Below, one piece after another: positions 1-7,393 of a stretch of DNA of 38,520 nt; positions within the stretch are counted from its first letter, which is position 1; every line of letters begins with the position of its first letter. The notes under the pieces were generated by a model. The model worked only from the letters and a program-made list of their open reading frames with translations, made no database searches and was not told where the DNA came from. This DNA comes from Fidelibacterota bacterium (GTDB lineage Bacteria; Fidelibacterota; Marinisomatia; Marinisomatales; JACNKV01): positions 1 through 38,520 of the forward strand of contig JACNKV010000085.1 of NCBI GenBank assembly GCA_014381855.1. The letters are read 5' to 3'. The position numbers and the translations under genes were made by a program.

Positions 1-238
1 CATTGGTTCGGAGGGCCTTCCCGGAGCAGGCGGGGAGATCCCGTGTTTTTAACGTGGGGAAATGACCAAGCAAAAAGGAAATATTGGGGCGGTTTTGAGA
101 GTATTTATAAAACAAACAAGTGTAACATCATATACATACATTTTGATATATTTCACAATATAGTTATGCAGAGAAACGATAGAATTACTAACAAAGAACG
201 AAAACAAACCTAATCTTGTAAAAACGGAAAAAAGTATT
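1..238. other. Left-edge non-coding stretch
   Basis: No convincing gene is visible. The first ~50-65 bases are GC-richer and stay open in all three forward frames, closing at 50-52 in frame 2 and 63-65 in frame 3, so they may be the last codons of an upstream gene; too little is present to tell. The remainder is AT-rich and should contain the promoter for the DUF502-plsY pair. A weak match (TTGATA at 143-148, TATGCA at 165-170, 16-bp spacing) is the best I can offer. Confidence 0.3.
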
Positions 239-856
239 ATGTGGAAACATCTTAAAAAAATATTTTTCACCGGATTGATTGCCATCGCTCCGGTCGCGTT
301 AACATTTTATATACTAAAAGGTATTTTTACTTTCCTAAATAAACAGACTCTTCCCATTCTTACCCGGGCAGATATTAATGTTCCGGGGTTAGGGGTTATT
401 TTGACCTTGGTTCTTGTATACGTTTTAGGACTACTCGTTACAAATATTCTTGGGAAAAAATTATTTATCTGGACAGAAAAAATCATTACAACCATTCCGC
501 TTGTGAACATAATTTACAAGACGATAAAACAAATTACACAAGCCCTCTCCGGGACAACAAACAGAAACTTTCAGAGCGTGGTTTATATTCAATACCCACG
601 GGAAGGCTTATGGACATTAGCTTTTGTGACCGGAGATTCTGTTAACAAAAATGACCGCGAATATTACCATCTTTTTGTCCCGACAACACCCAATCCTACA
701 TCCGGAGTATTTATTATGATTCCAAAAGATGATACACTTCCGGCAAATACCAATATCGAAGAAGCATTAAAAATTGTCATCTCAGGTGGGATGCTTGCCC
801 CGCCAACGCATGATGTTGGGCAATCTATATTAAAAAAGGAGCACAAACATGGATAA
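239..856 (+). CDS. DUF502 family membrane protein
   Basis: A 205-residue protein matching the DUF502 family in length and pattern. There are two hydrophobic segments (about residues 8-30 and 50-72) around a short polar loop. A soluble C-terminal part follows, with the family-typical stretch 'VFIMIPKDDTLP' and, near the end, 'ALKIVISGGMLAPP'. It is expected in the inner membrane; no biochemical role is established for the family, so none is claimed. The ATG at 239 gives the expected short basic N-terminus (MWKHLKK), although the ribosome site is weak. The last eight bases are shared with the start of plsY (ATGGATAA), implying translational coupling and perhaps a shared membrane-lipid context. 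Family identification is confident; function is unknown. Confidence 0.85.
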   Translation: MWKHLKKIFFTGLIAIAPVALTFYILKGIFTFLNKQTLPILTRADINVPGLGVILTLVLVYVLGLLVTNILGKKLFIWTEKIITTIPLVNIIYKTIKQITQALSGTTNRNFQSVVYIQYPREGLWTLAFVTGDSVNKNDREYYHLFVPTTPNPTSGVFIMIPKDDTLPANTNIEEALKIVISGGMLAPPTHDVGQSILKKEHKHG

Positions 857-1508
857 TTCCTGGTTACAGTTATTCTTTCTTCTTGCCTTGAGTTTTGTCA
901 CCGGATCTTTTCCCACCAGCATCATTACCGGAAAACTAACTCGCGGAATCGATATCCGTGACCACGGTAGCGGAAATGCCGGAGCAACAAATGTGTATCG
1001 TATTTTGGGATGGAAATCCGCTCTCCTCGTCGCCATCATTGATATTTTTAAAGGGTGGCTGCCTGTCGCCTATTTTGCTACGACGTTTTTTCAAGGCCAT
1101 CCGATCCCGGACGAGGGTGTTGTACAAATACTTGCCGGATTTGCTGCGGTATTGGGACATACGTATACAATCTTCGCCGGATTTAAGGGCGGAAAAGGTA
1201 TCGGAACCCTAGCCGGAATCCTCATTGCTTTATTCCCCTTTGCATTCCCTCTTTGTTTGCTGGCGTTTGTCTTAACATTAATATTCACGGGGTATGTTTC
1301 ACTAAGCTCCATGGTCGCCGGGATATCTCTTCCCATCTTCCTTTTTATTCTTCCTCCCCTTTTTGGGATAGAACCTGCACCGCTATCGCTGCTTGTCTTC
1401 TCACTATTTGTTCCATGGTTTATTATCTTCACACACAGAAGTAATATATCACGACTGAGAAACGGTACGGAAAATCGTTTTGAAAAAGCAATGATCTTTA
1501 AGAATTAA
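849..1508 (+). CDS. plsY: Glycerol-3-phosphate acyltransferase PlsY
   Basis: PlsY transfers an acyl group from acyl-phosphate to sn-glycerol-3-phosphate, the first committed step of phospholipid synthesis, in the inner membrane. All three family motifs are visible: GSGNAGATNVYR (about residues 40-51), GHTYTIFAGFKGGKGIG (about 103-119) and the C-terminal HRSNISRLRNGTENRF (from about 196). Hydrophobic segments lie between them as expected for a multi-spanning enzyme. At 219 residues it is a little over 200 aa, normal for the family. Its start overlaps the DUF502 stop by eight bases, so the two are probably co-translated. No plsX is visible in the window. Confidence is high because all motifs are intact. 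Confidence 0.96.
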   Translation: MDNSWLQLFFLLALSFVTGSFPTSIITGKLTRGIDIRDHGSGNAGATNVYRILGWKSALLVAIIDIFKGWLPVAYFATTFFQGHPIPDEGVVQILAGFAAVLGHTYTIFAGFKGGKGIGTLAGILIALFPFAFPLCLLAFVLTLIFTGYVSLSSMVAGISLPIFLFILPPLFGIEPAPLSLLVFSLFVPWFIIFTHRSNISRLRNGTENRFEKAMIFKN

Positions 1509-1577
1509 TATTGAAGATTGAAGATTTAAGATTAAACAAATGATGATCTTCTAATAATGATTGATCTTGAATCTTAA
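1509..1577. repeat. Imperfect GATT-rich repeat and inverted repeat
   Basis: Directly after plsY lie closely spaced variants of TTGAAGATT / TTTAAGATT (1511-1533). About 30 bases later comes an inverted counterpart, with AATCTTAA (1570-1577) pairing with TTAAGATT (1526-1533). It could act as a weak terminator hairpin or be a degenerate repeat. No coding potential is seen. Confidence 0.4.
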
Positions 1578-1620
1578 CACTACAATCCTTATTCCCCTCC
1601 GCTAACTACCCCCAACACTG

Positions 1621-2964
1621 ATGCCCAAATACCTCACTGCACCCCGCCCAAGTAAACGAATGCCACTTGGAATACCGTACATTATCGGAAACGAACTCGC
1701 CGAACGATTTAGCTTCTATGGAATGAAAACAATTTTAGTCATTTTTATGACGCGCTACCTCATGGGAGCTGATGGTGTTTTATCTCCAATGTCTAATTCA
1801 GATGCCACTTTTTGGTACCATGTATTTACTTCAGCCGTGTACTTCACACCCATCATCGGAGCAATTTTAGCCGATGTTTTTCTGGGGAAATACAAAACCA
1901 TAATATTCTTATCCATCGTGTATGTACTGGGACATTTAGCACTCGCCATGGATGAAACACGGCTTGGTCTGTCACTCGGATTAACGCTCATTGCCATCGG
2001 TGCAGGCGGTATCAAACCCTGCGTTTCTGCTCATGTTGGAGATCAGTTCGGGAAAACCAATTCCTTCCTCCTCGAAAAAGTGTTCAGCTGGTTTTACATC
2101 TCGATTAATGTCGGAGCATTTTTGTCTACGTTACTCACACCATTGTTATTGGATCGATACGGACCGCACCTTGCATTTGGGCTCCCGGGCGGACTTATGC
2201 TGTTGGCAACCATTATATTCTGGATGGGACGTAATAAATTCATTCATATTCCTCCCGGTGGGAAGACTTTTATAAAAGAAACATTTAGCCGTGAAGGGAT
2301 TAGTGCTGTAGTTCGATTGATGACAATCTATGTTTTTGTCGCTATTTTTTGGTCTTTGTATGACCAAACCGGTTCTTCGTGGGTTATTCAAGCGCAGTAT
2401 ATGGACCGCACGTGGCTTGGAGTTGAATGGCTACCGTCACAAATTCAAGCCATTAATCCCATGATGATATTAATTGCAGCCCCAATTTTCACGTATATTG
2501 TCTATCCCTTTCTCGGACGATTTTTCGAAGTGACTCCTTTGCGCAAAATTGCCTTTGGTTTGTTCTTGGCCGTTCCGTCATTTATCCTTATCGCCATGAT
2601 CCAAACCCAAATTGATGCTGGCGGAACTCCCAATATTTTCGGACAGATTATCGCTTATGCCATCATCACTTCCGCGGAGGTTCTCATCTCGATTACGGCG
2701 TTAGAATTCTCGTATACTCAGGCACCAAAAACAATGAAATCTCTCATCATGGGATTATATATGTTGTCCATTTCTCTTGGCAATATATTCACAGCCATCG
2801 TAAATGTGTTTATCCAAAACCCGGATGGAACAACAAAACTTGAGGGGGCATCTTATTTCAACTTTTTCGCAGGGACGATGCTGATTACAGCAATCTTGTT
2901 TTTGTTTGTCGTAAAATTTTACAAACCAAAGGAATATTTTCACGAAGAAATTGAAAGTGATTAA
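1621..2964 (+). CDS. POT/PTR family proton-dependent peptide transporter
   Basis: A 447-residue major-facilitator protein of the proton:oligopeptide symporter family, predicted to import di- and tripeptides. The substrate/proton motif ELAERFSFYG (residues 25-34) is the family's ExxERFxYYG with F in place of the first Y. The PTR2 signature region GAGGIKPCVSAHVGDQF lies at about 127-143, and FWSLYDQTGSSW, the conserved motif opening the second half, at about 243-254. Typical bacterial members are near 500 aa with 14 helices. Here the linker between the halves (about 203-235) is short, suggesting a 12-helix architecture. The ATG at 1621 gives a normal cytoplasmic N-terminus but the upstream sequence shows no clear Shine-Dalgarno. 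It stands alone, followed by a second transporter 98 bp downstream. Confidence 0.93.
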   Translation: MPKYLTAPRPSKRMPLGIPYIIGNELAERFSFYGMKTILVIFMTRYLMGADGVLSPMSNSDATFWYHVFTSAVYFTPIIGAILADVFLGKYKTIIFLSIVYVLGHLALAMDETRLGLSLGLTLIAIGAGGIKPCVSAHVGDQFGKTNSFLLEKVFSWFYISINVGAFLSTLLTPLLLDRYGPHLAFGLPGGLMLLATIIFWMGRNKFIHIPPGGKTFIKETFSREGISAVVRLMTIYVFVAIFWSLYDQTGSSWVIQAQYMDRTWLGVEWLPSQIQAINPMMILIAAPIFTYIVYPFLGRFFEVTPLRKIAFGLFLAVPSFILIAMIQTQIDAGGTPNIFGQIIAYAIITSAEVLISITALEFSYTQAPKTMKSLIMGLYMLSISLGNIFTAIVNVFIQNPDGTTKLEGASYFNFFAGTMLITAILFLFVVKFYKPKEYFHEEIESD

Positions 2965-3062
2965 ATTGAATCATAATTTACAGCAGGGATTAAGATATCC
3001 TCATGACCATTACGCTCACAAATCATAAGAATCAACACACCAAACGGGACGGATGAATATAC

Positions 3063-4313
3063 ATGATTAAACTTAAACTTCACTGGCAAGTAATCATCGC
3101 AATGGGGTTAGGCATCCTCTTTGCACTCACATTCGGGGAACGCTCTTTAATCGTTGCTCCACTGGGAACAATCTTCATGCGTCTGTTAAAAATGATTATT
3201 GTTCCATTGATACTTTTTTCAATTACCAGCGGCGTTGCCAGTCTGGGCGACAGTAAAACTCTTGGACGAATGGGTGCAAAAACATTCGGATACTACCTCT
3301 TTACATCCTTGTCCGCAATCTTAATCGGGCTAACACTAACAAACTTGATAAAACCGGGTGCAGGTGTAACTCTTACAGGAATGGAATCTGCGTTCGACCC
3401 TTCTACCCTTTCCACTCCGGATTCCCCCATAGATATTTTTTACAGGATGATTCCCACAAATCCGATACAAGCCGCAGCCGATGGAAATATACTGGCACTC
3501 ATTTTCTGGTGTATTCTTTTTGGGTTTGCAATAACACGTTTGACCGGAAAACCGAAAGATGTTCTTGTGAATTTCTTCGATGCCGGATTTAAAGCCATGA
3601 TGGCATTGACCCACGGCATCATCCGATTTTTGCCTATCGGTGTTTTTGGACTTATCACCAAAGCCGTGGCGTCTACAGGATTCGATTTATTTCAAGCCGT
3701 CGGGAAATATATGCTAACGATTGCCATCGGATTATCCATTCATTTTTTGATTGTTTTGCCACTGGTTTTCTATTTTATGACAAAGATTAACCCGCTAAAA
3801 CACTGGAAAGCAATGGCTCCGGCTTTTGCCACCGCGTTTTCAACAAGCTCATCCGGAGCGACGCTTCCGGTTACCATGGATTGTGTGGAAAATAACTGCG
3901 GTGTTTCAAATAAAACATCCAGTTTTGTGCTGCCGTTGGGTGCAACCATCAACATGGACGGAACCGCACTCTACGAATGCGCCGGAGTGCTGTTCATCGC
4001 CCAAGCTCTAGGAATTGATCTATCTTTAACCCAACAGATACTGGTTGTCATTACTGCATTTCTTGCTTCAGTCGGAGCAGCCGCAATACCATCTGCCGGG
4101 CTTGTGATGATATTTATCGTCCTTGAAGCGGTTGGGCTGGCGGATCATCCGGGGGCGGCGTTAATCGTTGGAACTATGCTGGCTGTAGACCGCCCGCTCG
4201 ACATGGCACGAACCATGGTCAACGTTGGAAGCGACAGTATTGGTGCCGTCGTGGTCGCGCAAAGCGAAGGAGAAACTAACCTGTATGAGCAGAAAGCAGA
4301 AAGTAGTGAGTAG
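3063..4313 (+). CDS. Sodium/proton:glutamate-aspartate (dicarboxylate) symporter
   Basis: A 416-residue member of the DAACS family (GltP/GltT/DctA type), an inner-membrane symporter for acidic amino acids or C4-dicarboxylates. The hairpin-1 serine motif appears as STSSSGATLPVT, followed by GATINMDGT (the NMDGT Na+-site motif) and hairpin 2 with ASVGAAAIPSAG. The last helix reads LDMARTMVNVGSD (residues 379-391). Arg383, Asn387 and Asp391 match the substrate-contacting Arg397/Asn401/Asp405 of archaeal GltPh, favouring an acidic rather than neutral substrate. Length is standard. It lies 98 bp after the peptide transporter on the same strand; co-transcription is possible but not demonstrated. 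Glutamate/aspartate versus succinate/malate cannot be settled by eye. Confidence 0.93.
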   Translation: MIKLKLHWQVIIAMGLGILFALTFGERSLIVAPLGTIFMRLLKMIIVPLILFSITSGVASLGDSKTLGRMGAKTFGYYLFTSLSAILIGLTLTNLIKPGAGVTLTGMESAFDPSTLSTPDSPIDIFYRMIPTNPIQAAADGNILALIFWCILFGFAITRLTGKPKDVLVNFFDAGFKAMMALTHGIIRFLPIGVFGLITKAVASTGFDLFQAVGKYMLTIAIGLSIHFLIVLPLVFYFMTKINPLKHWKAMAPAFATAFSTSSSGATLPVTMDCVENNCGVSNKTSSFVLPLGATINMDGTALYECAGVLFIAQALGIDLSLTQQILVVITAFLASVGAAAIPSAGLVMIFIVLEAVGLADHPGAALIVGTMLAVDRPLDMARTMVNVGSDSIGAVVVAQSEGETNLYEQKAESSE

Positions 4314-4348
4314 ATAAATAGGAAGTGTTACCATTTGAGCACAAGCCT

Positions 4349-5692
4349 ATGAGCCATAAATTTATTCTGCTGTCAGCTCTATTCATCTCCGCACTGTTTG
4401 GGCAAGTGTATGACTACACGGCAACTCCCGGGCCGGATGATACGTACACGATCGCACGCTTTCGAATCTACCTTCCGGAAGATGCGGATACATCACGCGG
4501 GATTTACGTTTATCTGAATCCTTACGGGTCTGATTCAAGGAATATTGTCAACGATCCCGATATGCGCTCACTCTGTAGTGAGAATCAATTTTCACTTATG
4601 GGTGCCCAATTTGATAATATGCACATGGAATCCGGGATTGGCGATGCACTTCTCAACTCTCTTTCGAATTTTACTCAGCAAAGCGGCCATCCGGAGATCG
4701 AACACTCTCCCCTCTTTTTTGAGGGATATTCATGGGGCGGTCAGTGGTCGTATCACTTCACATTGTGGCAGCCCGGTCGGATTATCGGTTTTGTGACGAT
4801 GAAAGGCGGATATCACGATACAACATTTGCCGGAGGTGCGGTAGACGTCCCGGGATTGATGTTCATCGGAGAAGATGATCTTGATTATCGTGTCGAAAAC
4901 CTCACCGGGATTTTTCTCATACATCGACCTCTCGGCGCTCCCTGGAGCTTGGCAATGGAGCCGGATGCCGCTCATAATCGCATTACAAACCGACATTTAT
5001 TAGATAATTATTTTTTGGATATTATCTCACGGAGACTCCCGGATGAATTCCCGACAGATGAAGTATACCAATTAAATGAGGTTGATCTCACAACGGGCTG
5101 GCTGGGAGACCGAAGGGAACACATTATTTCACAGTATGGCTGCTATCCGCATTTTGCGGATACGGCTTCTTGGTCACCATCCGAAGATGCAGCAATCCAG
5201 TGGCAGACTTTTGTTTCCGATTCCACCGTAACAGATACATTTCCGTGCGCATCAGACATGGTTGAACTCACCATCGCGAATAACGAAAACTGGAATATCA
5301 TCGGATTGCCGTTGGATGCACCTTCGTCCCATTATTTGGATCTATTCCAAAATGTATATCCCGGGACATGTTATTCATTCGATGGCGGTTACACAAATTG
5401 TGATACACTTTTTCCGGGAGTGGGATATTTATTGCGATTTTCTGAAGAAGGATCATCCGTTATCATCGGCTATCCGCTGAGCGAATTAACGATATCAGTT
5501 CGTGAATCATGGAATTTAATCTCGGGGCTTTCAGTAATAATTTCCGCAGCATCTCTTTACTCCTCCGAGCTGATTGAACCATATACTTGCTATGGATTAG
5601 ACGGCGGGTATGTATTAGCCGACAGCTTACGCCCAGGGAAAGGATATTGGATTTACGCGACCGGAAACGGAGAGGTTACAATTTCCCGTTAA
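4349..5692 (+). CDS. Secreted alpha/beta-hydrolase-like protein with two C-terminal repeats
   Basis: Not assigned to a named family. The start is set at the ATG at 4349, which gives a signal peptide (MSHKFILLSALFISALFGQ); the GTG at 4325 in the same frame would put eight extra residues before it. The N-terminal half resembles an alpha/beta hydrolase or plant-feruloyl-esterase-like fold. It has a nucleophile elbow GYSWGG, then GLMFIGEDDLDYR with candidate acids, then AAHNR with a candidate His. From about residue 313 two repeats follow (about 313-385 and 386-447). Each has WN(I/L)I at the front, a CYxxDGGY core and a PGxGY(W/L) element near the end, followed by terminal beta-strand-like sequence. 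The repeats look like surface or carbohydrate-associated beta modules. The substrate is unknown; a serine esterase or peptidase acting outside the cell is the likeliest role. Confidence 0.65.
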   Translation: MSHKFILLSALFISALFGQVYDYTATPGPDDTYTIARFRIYLPEDADTSRGIYVYLNPYGSDSRNIVNDPDMRSLCSENQFSLMGAQFDNMHMESGIGDALLNSLSNFTQQSGHPEIEHSPLFFEGYSWGGQWSYHFTLWQPGRIIGFVTMKGGYHDTTFAGGAVDVPGLMFIGEDDLDYRVENLTGIFLIHRPLGAPWSLAMEPDAAHNRITNRHLLDNYFLDIISRRLPDEFPTDEVYQLNEVDLTTGWLGDRREHIISQYGCYPHFADTASWSPSEDAAIQWQTFVSDSTVTDTFPCASDMVELTIANNENWNIIGLPLDAPSSHYLDLFQNVYPGTCYSFDGGYTNCDTLFPGVGYLLRFSEEGSSVIIGYPLSELTISVRESWNLISGLSVIISAASLYSSELIEPYTCYGLDGGYVLADSLRPGKGYWIYATGNGEVTISR

Positions 5693-5917
5693 AAGCGGAG
5701 TTAAGGCTTTAGGTTTTTAAAACGGAATGTTGGATTGATGGAGGATTGGGGTTTTAAATTTACTCCTCACAAAGGTTTACTTGTCCGAATGATTTTTTAA
5801 ATGGGAGAAACCATCGGTTTATCTTGTCTAACTCAAAATTCCTATCTAACTTTTGGTGCGATATTTTACAATTTCCGTTGGAGACCACGTTTTTTCAGGA
5901 TCTTCAAATAATATATC
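5693..5917. other. Convergent intergenic spacer
   Basis: This is the left part of a 427-bp gap between the convergent hydrolase-like gene and hflX. I find no gene. It begins with G-rich low-complexity sequence (GGATTGATGGAGGATTGGGG around 5733-5752) and ends with AT-rich sequence (TAATAT at 5909-5914) that could be the -10 element for the candidate RNA that follows; no good -35 is seen. Confidence 0.35.
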
Positions 5918-6074
5918 TTGGAAGCTGTACTTCGTGTACAAAAAACAGGCCTTCTCTTATGCGTGTTGGGGTAAAGGAAGTTTGCTGTATGCGGGAGGCA
6001 TCCACCGTGTGATAACGCGGTCCTGAAAAACTGCTTCAACGGAATTAGAAAGCCCTCTTTTGAGGGCTTTCTTG
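5918..6074 (+). ncRNA. Candidate structured small RNA with intrinsic terminator
   Basis: Hand folding gives a multibranched structure. P1 pairs GAAGC (5921-5925) with GCTTC (6033-6037), extended by TT/AA. P2 is the hairpin TGTAC/GTACA (5926-5930 with 5936-5940, loop TTCGT). P3 pairs CAGG (5946-5949) with CCTG (6022-6025). P4 pairs CTTC (5951-5954) with GAAG (5977-5980). P5 pairs ATGC (5989-5992) with GCAT (5998-6001). P6 pairs CCGTG (6005-6009) with CGCGG (6016-6020). An 11-bp intrinsic terminator follows about ten bases after P1 closes. No reading frame here resembles a protein. It lacks the SRP GGAA-loop consensus, RNase P and tmRNA signatures, and its multibranch shape is not the 6S rod, so I cannot place it in a known family. 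Confidence 0.45.
6047..6074 (+). terminator. Rho-independent terminator
   Basis: A perfect 11-bp stem AGAAAGCCCTC (6047-6057) with its complement (6062-6072) and a TTTT loop, followed by a short T-containing tail on the + strand. On the - strand the tail is not T-rich, so it most likely ends a + strand transcript, the candidate RNA immediately upstream. It also lies 48 bp from the hflX stop. Confidence 0.8.
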
Positions 6075-6119
6075 TATCTATGGAATGCATCGACACAGTT
6101 GATGTGTGGATTAACCCCG

Positions 6120-7391
6120 TCAATCCACACCAAATATGGACTTTATTTTTTCAATCCGGTCGATCGATCCGCGGAGAGTTAGCGTTACGCCGTCTTCTCC
6201 GTAATGTCGCTCTAAAACTTCCATTCCCTGTTCAGTTTGCGCCATCACTTGTCCTTGCTCATAGGTAAAATGCATTTCTATTGTGGAATAGGCTTCCTTC
6301 ATAATTGTCTCAATCGTCTCAAGCAAGTGGTCAATTCGCAAATGGTTTTTTGCCGAAATCATCACGCCATCGGGATACACTCTCTTCAAATACTTTAATC
6401 GATTGTTTTCGTTCACCAAGTCAATTTTATTCAGCACGACCAACGATCGAAGTTTGTGTGCTTTCAGTTCTTTCAACACAGATTGAATTGTCTTGTAATG
6501 ATCTGTAATCTGTTCTGATGACGCATCCAATACAATCAAAATAAGGTTGGATTCTACCACTTCCCGCAGCGTACTTCTGAAGCTTGCCACCAAATGATGT
6601 GGAAGTTTGCGGATAAACCCGACAGTATCGCTCAGTAAAAATCCCAACCCGTTTTTGAGCTTTACGGCACGTGTAGTTGTGTCCAATGTAGCAAAGAGTT
6701 GATCCTCTATATATACATTTGCTCCGGAGACGGTATTCATGATCGTCGACTTTCCGGCATTCGTATATCCGACCAATGCTACCTTAAATTCATTTTTCCG
6801 ACGCTTCGATTGCGTAACACGTTCTTTTTCAATCCGACTCAAATCTTTTTTCAAACCGGAAATGCGGTTACGAATCAAGCGTCTATCAACCTCAATCTGT
6901 GTTTCCCCGGCGCCGGCACGGGTACCGATTCCGCCCATCTGTCGTTCAAGGTGTGTCCACATTCGGGTTAACCGTGGCAGGATATACTGGAGATGCGCCA
7001 GCTCCACCTGAGTTTTCGCTTCTTTCGATTTCGCATGTTTCCGAAAAATATCAAGAATGAGAGCGCTCCGATCAATTACCTTGATATTTTCAGTAAGATT
7101 CTGATAATTCTTTGTCTGCGCCGGACTTAAATCCTCATCAAAGATGATAAGATTCGCACGAAGCTCTTCAGCCTGACCGACAATTTGAGAGGCCTTCCCT
7201 TTTCCCACATAAAATGCAGGATTAATTTTTGCTAAGCGTTGCGTCACCTGACCGATAACCTCAGCACCGGCGGTGTTCGCCAGCAACGTCAATTCGTCGA
7301 GATGCTCCTGCATCGTCTCCGGTGTCATTCCACCAGTGACCACACCAACGAGGATGGCTTTTTCATTTCGAATGTCGATGTCGCGTTCCAT
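6120..7391 (-). CDS. hflX: GTPase HflX
   Basis: A 423-residue ribosome-associated GTPase that in other bacteria splits or rescues stalled 70S/100S ribosomes, notably under heat stress. The N-terminal HflX domain (about 1-190) ends in the family-specific GIGTRAGAGETQIEVDRR (154-171) and a basic coiled segment. The GTPase domain follows, with G1 GYTNAGKST (208-216), a switch-I region around TTTRAVKL, G3 DTVGF (255-259) and G4 NKID (321-324). Length fits the family. The start codon lies two bases after the stop of the BatA-like gene, so the two are likely co-transcribed. No obvious ribosome-binding anomaly. All catalytic motifs are intact, so an active GTPase is expected. Confidence 0.96.
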   Translation of the reverse strand: MERDIDIRNEKAILVGVVTGGMTPETMQEHLDELTLLANTAGAEVIGQVTQRLAKINPAFYVGKGKASQIVGQAEELRANLIIFDEDLSPAQTKNYQNLTENIKVIDRSALILDIFRKHAKSKEAKTQVELAHLQYILPRLTRMWTHLERQMGGIGTRAGAGETQIEVDRRLIRNRISGLKKDLSRIEKERVTQSKRRKNEFKVALVGYTNAGKSTIMNTVSGANVYIEDQLFATLDTTTRAVKLKNGLGFLLSDTVGFIRKLPHHLVASFRSTLREVVESNLILIVLDASSEQITDHYKTIQSVLKELKAHKLRSLVVLNKIDLVNENNRLKYLKRVYPDGVMISAKNHLRIDHLLETIETIMKEAYSTIEMHFTYEQGQVMAQTEQGMEVLERHYGEDGVTLTLRGSIDRIEKIKSIFGVD

Positions 7392-7393
7392 GA

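Noticed and set aside
5918..6037. 6S RNA or small SRP RNA identity for the candidate RNA
   Set aside because: No GGAA-type SRP apical consensus and a multibranched rather than rod-like fold; too short for a usual 6S. Kept as unassigned.
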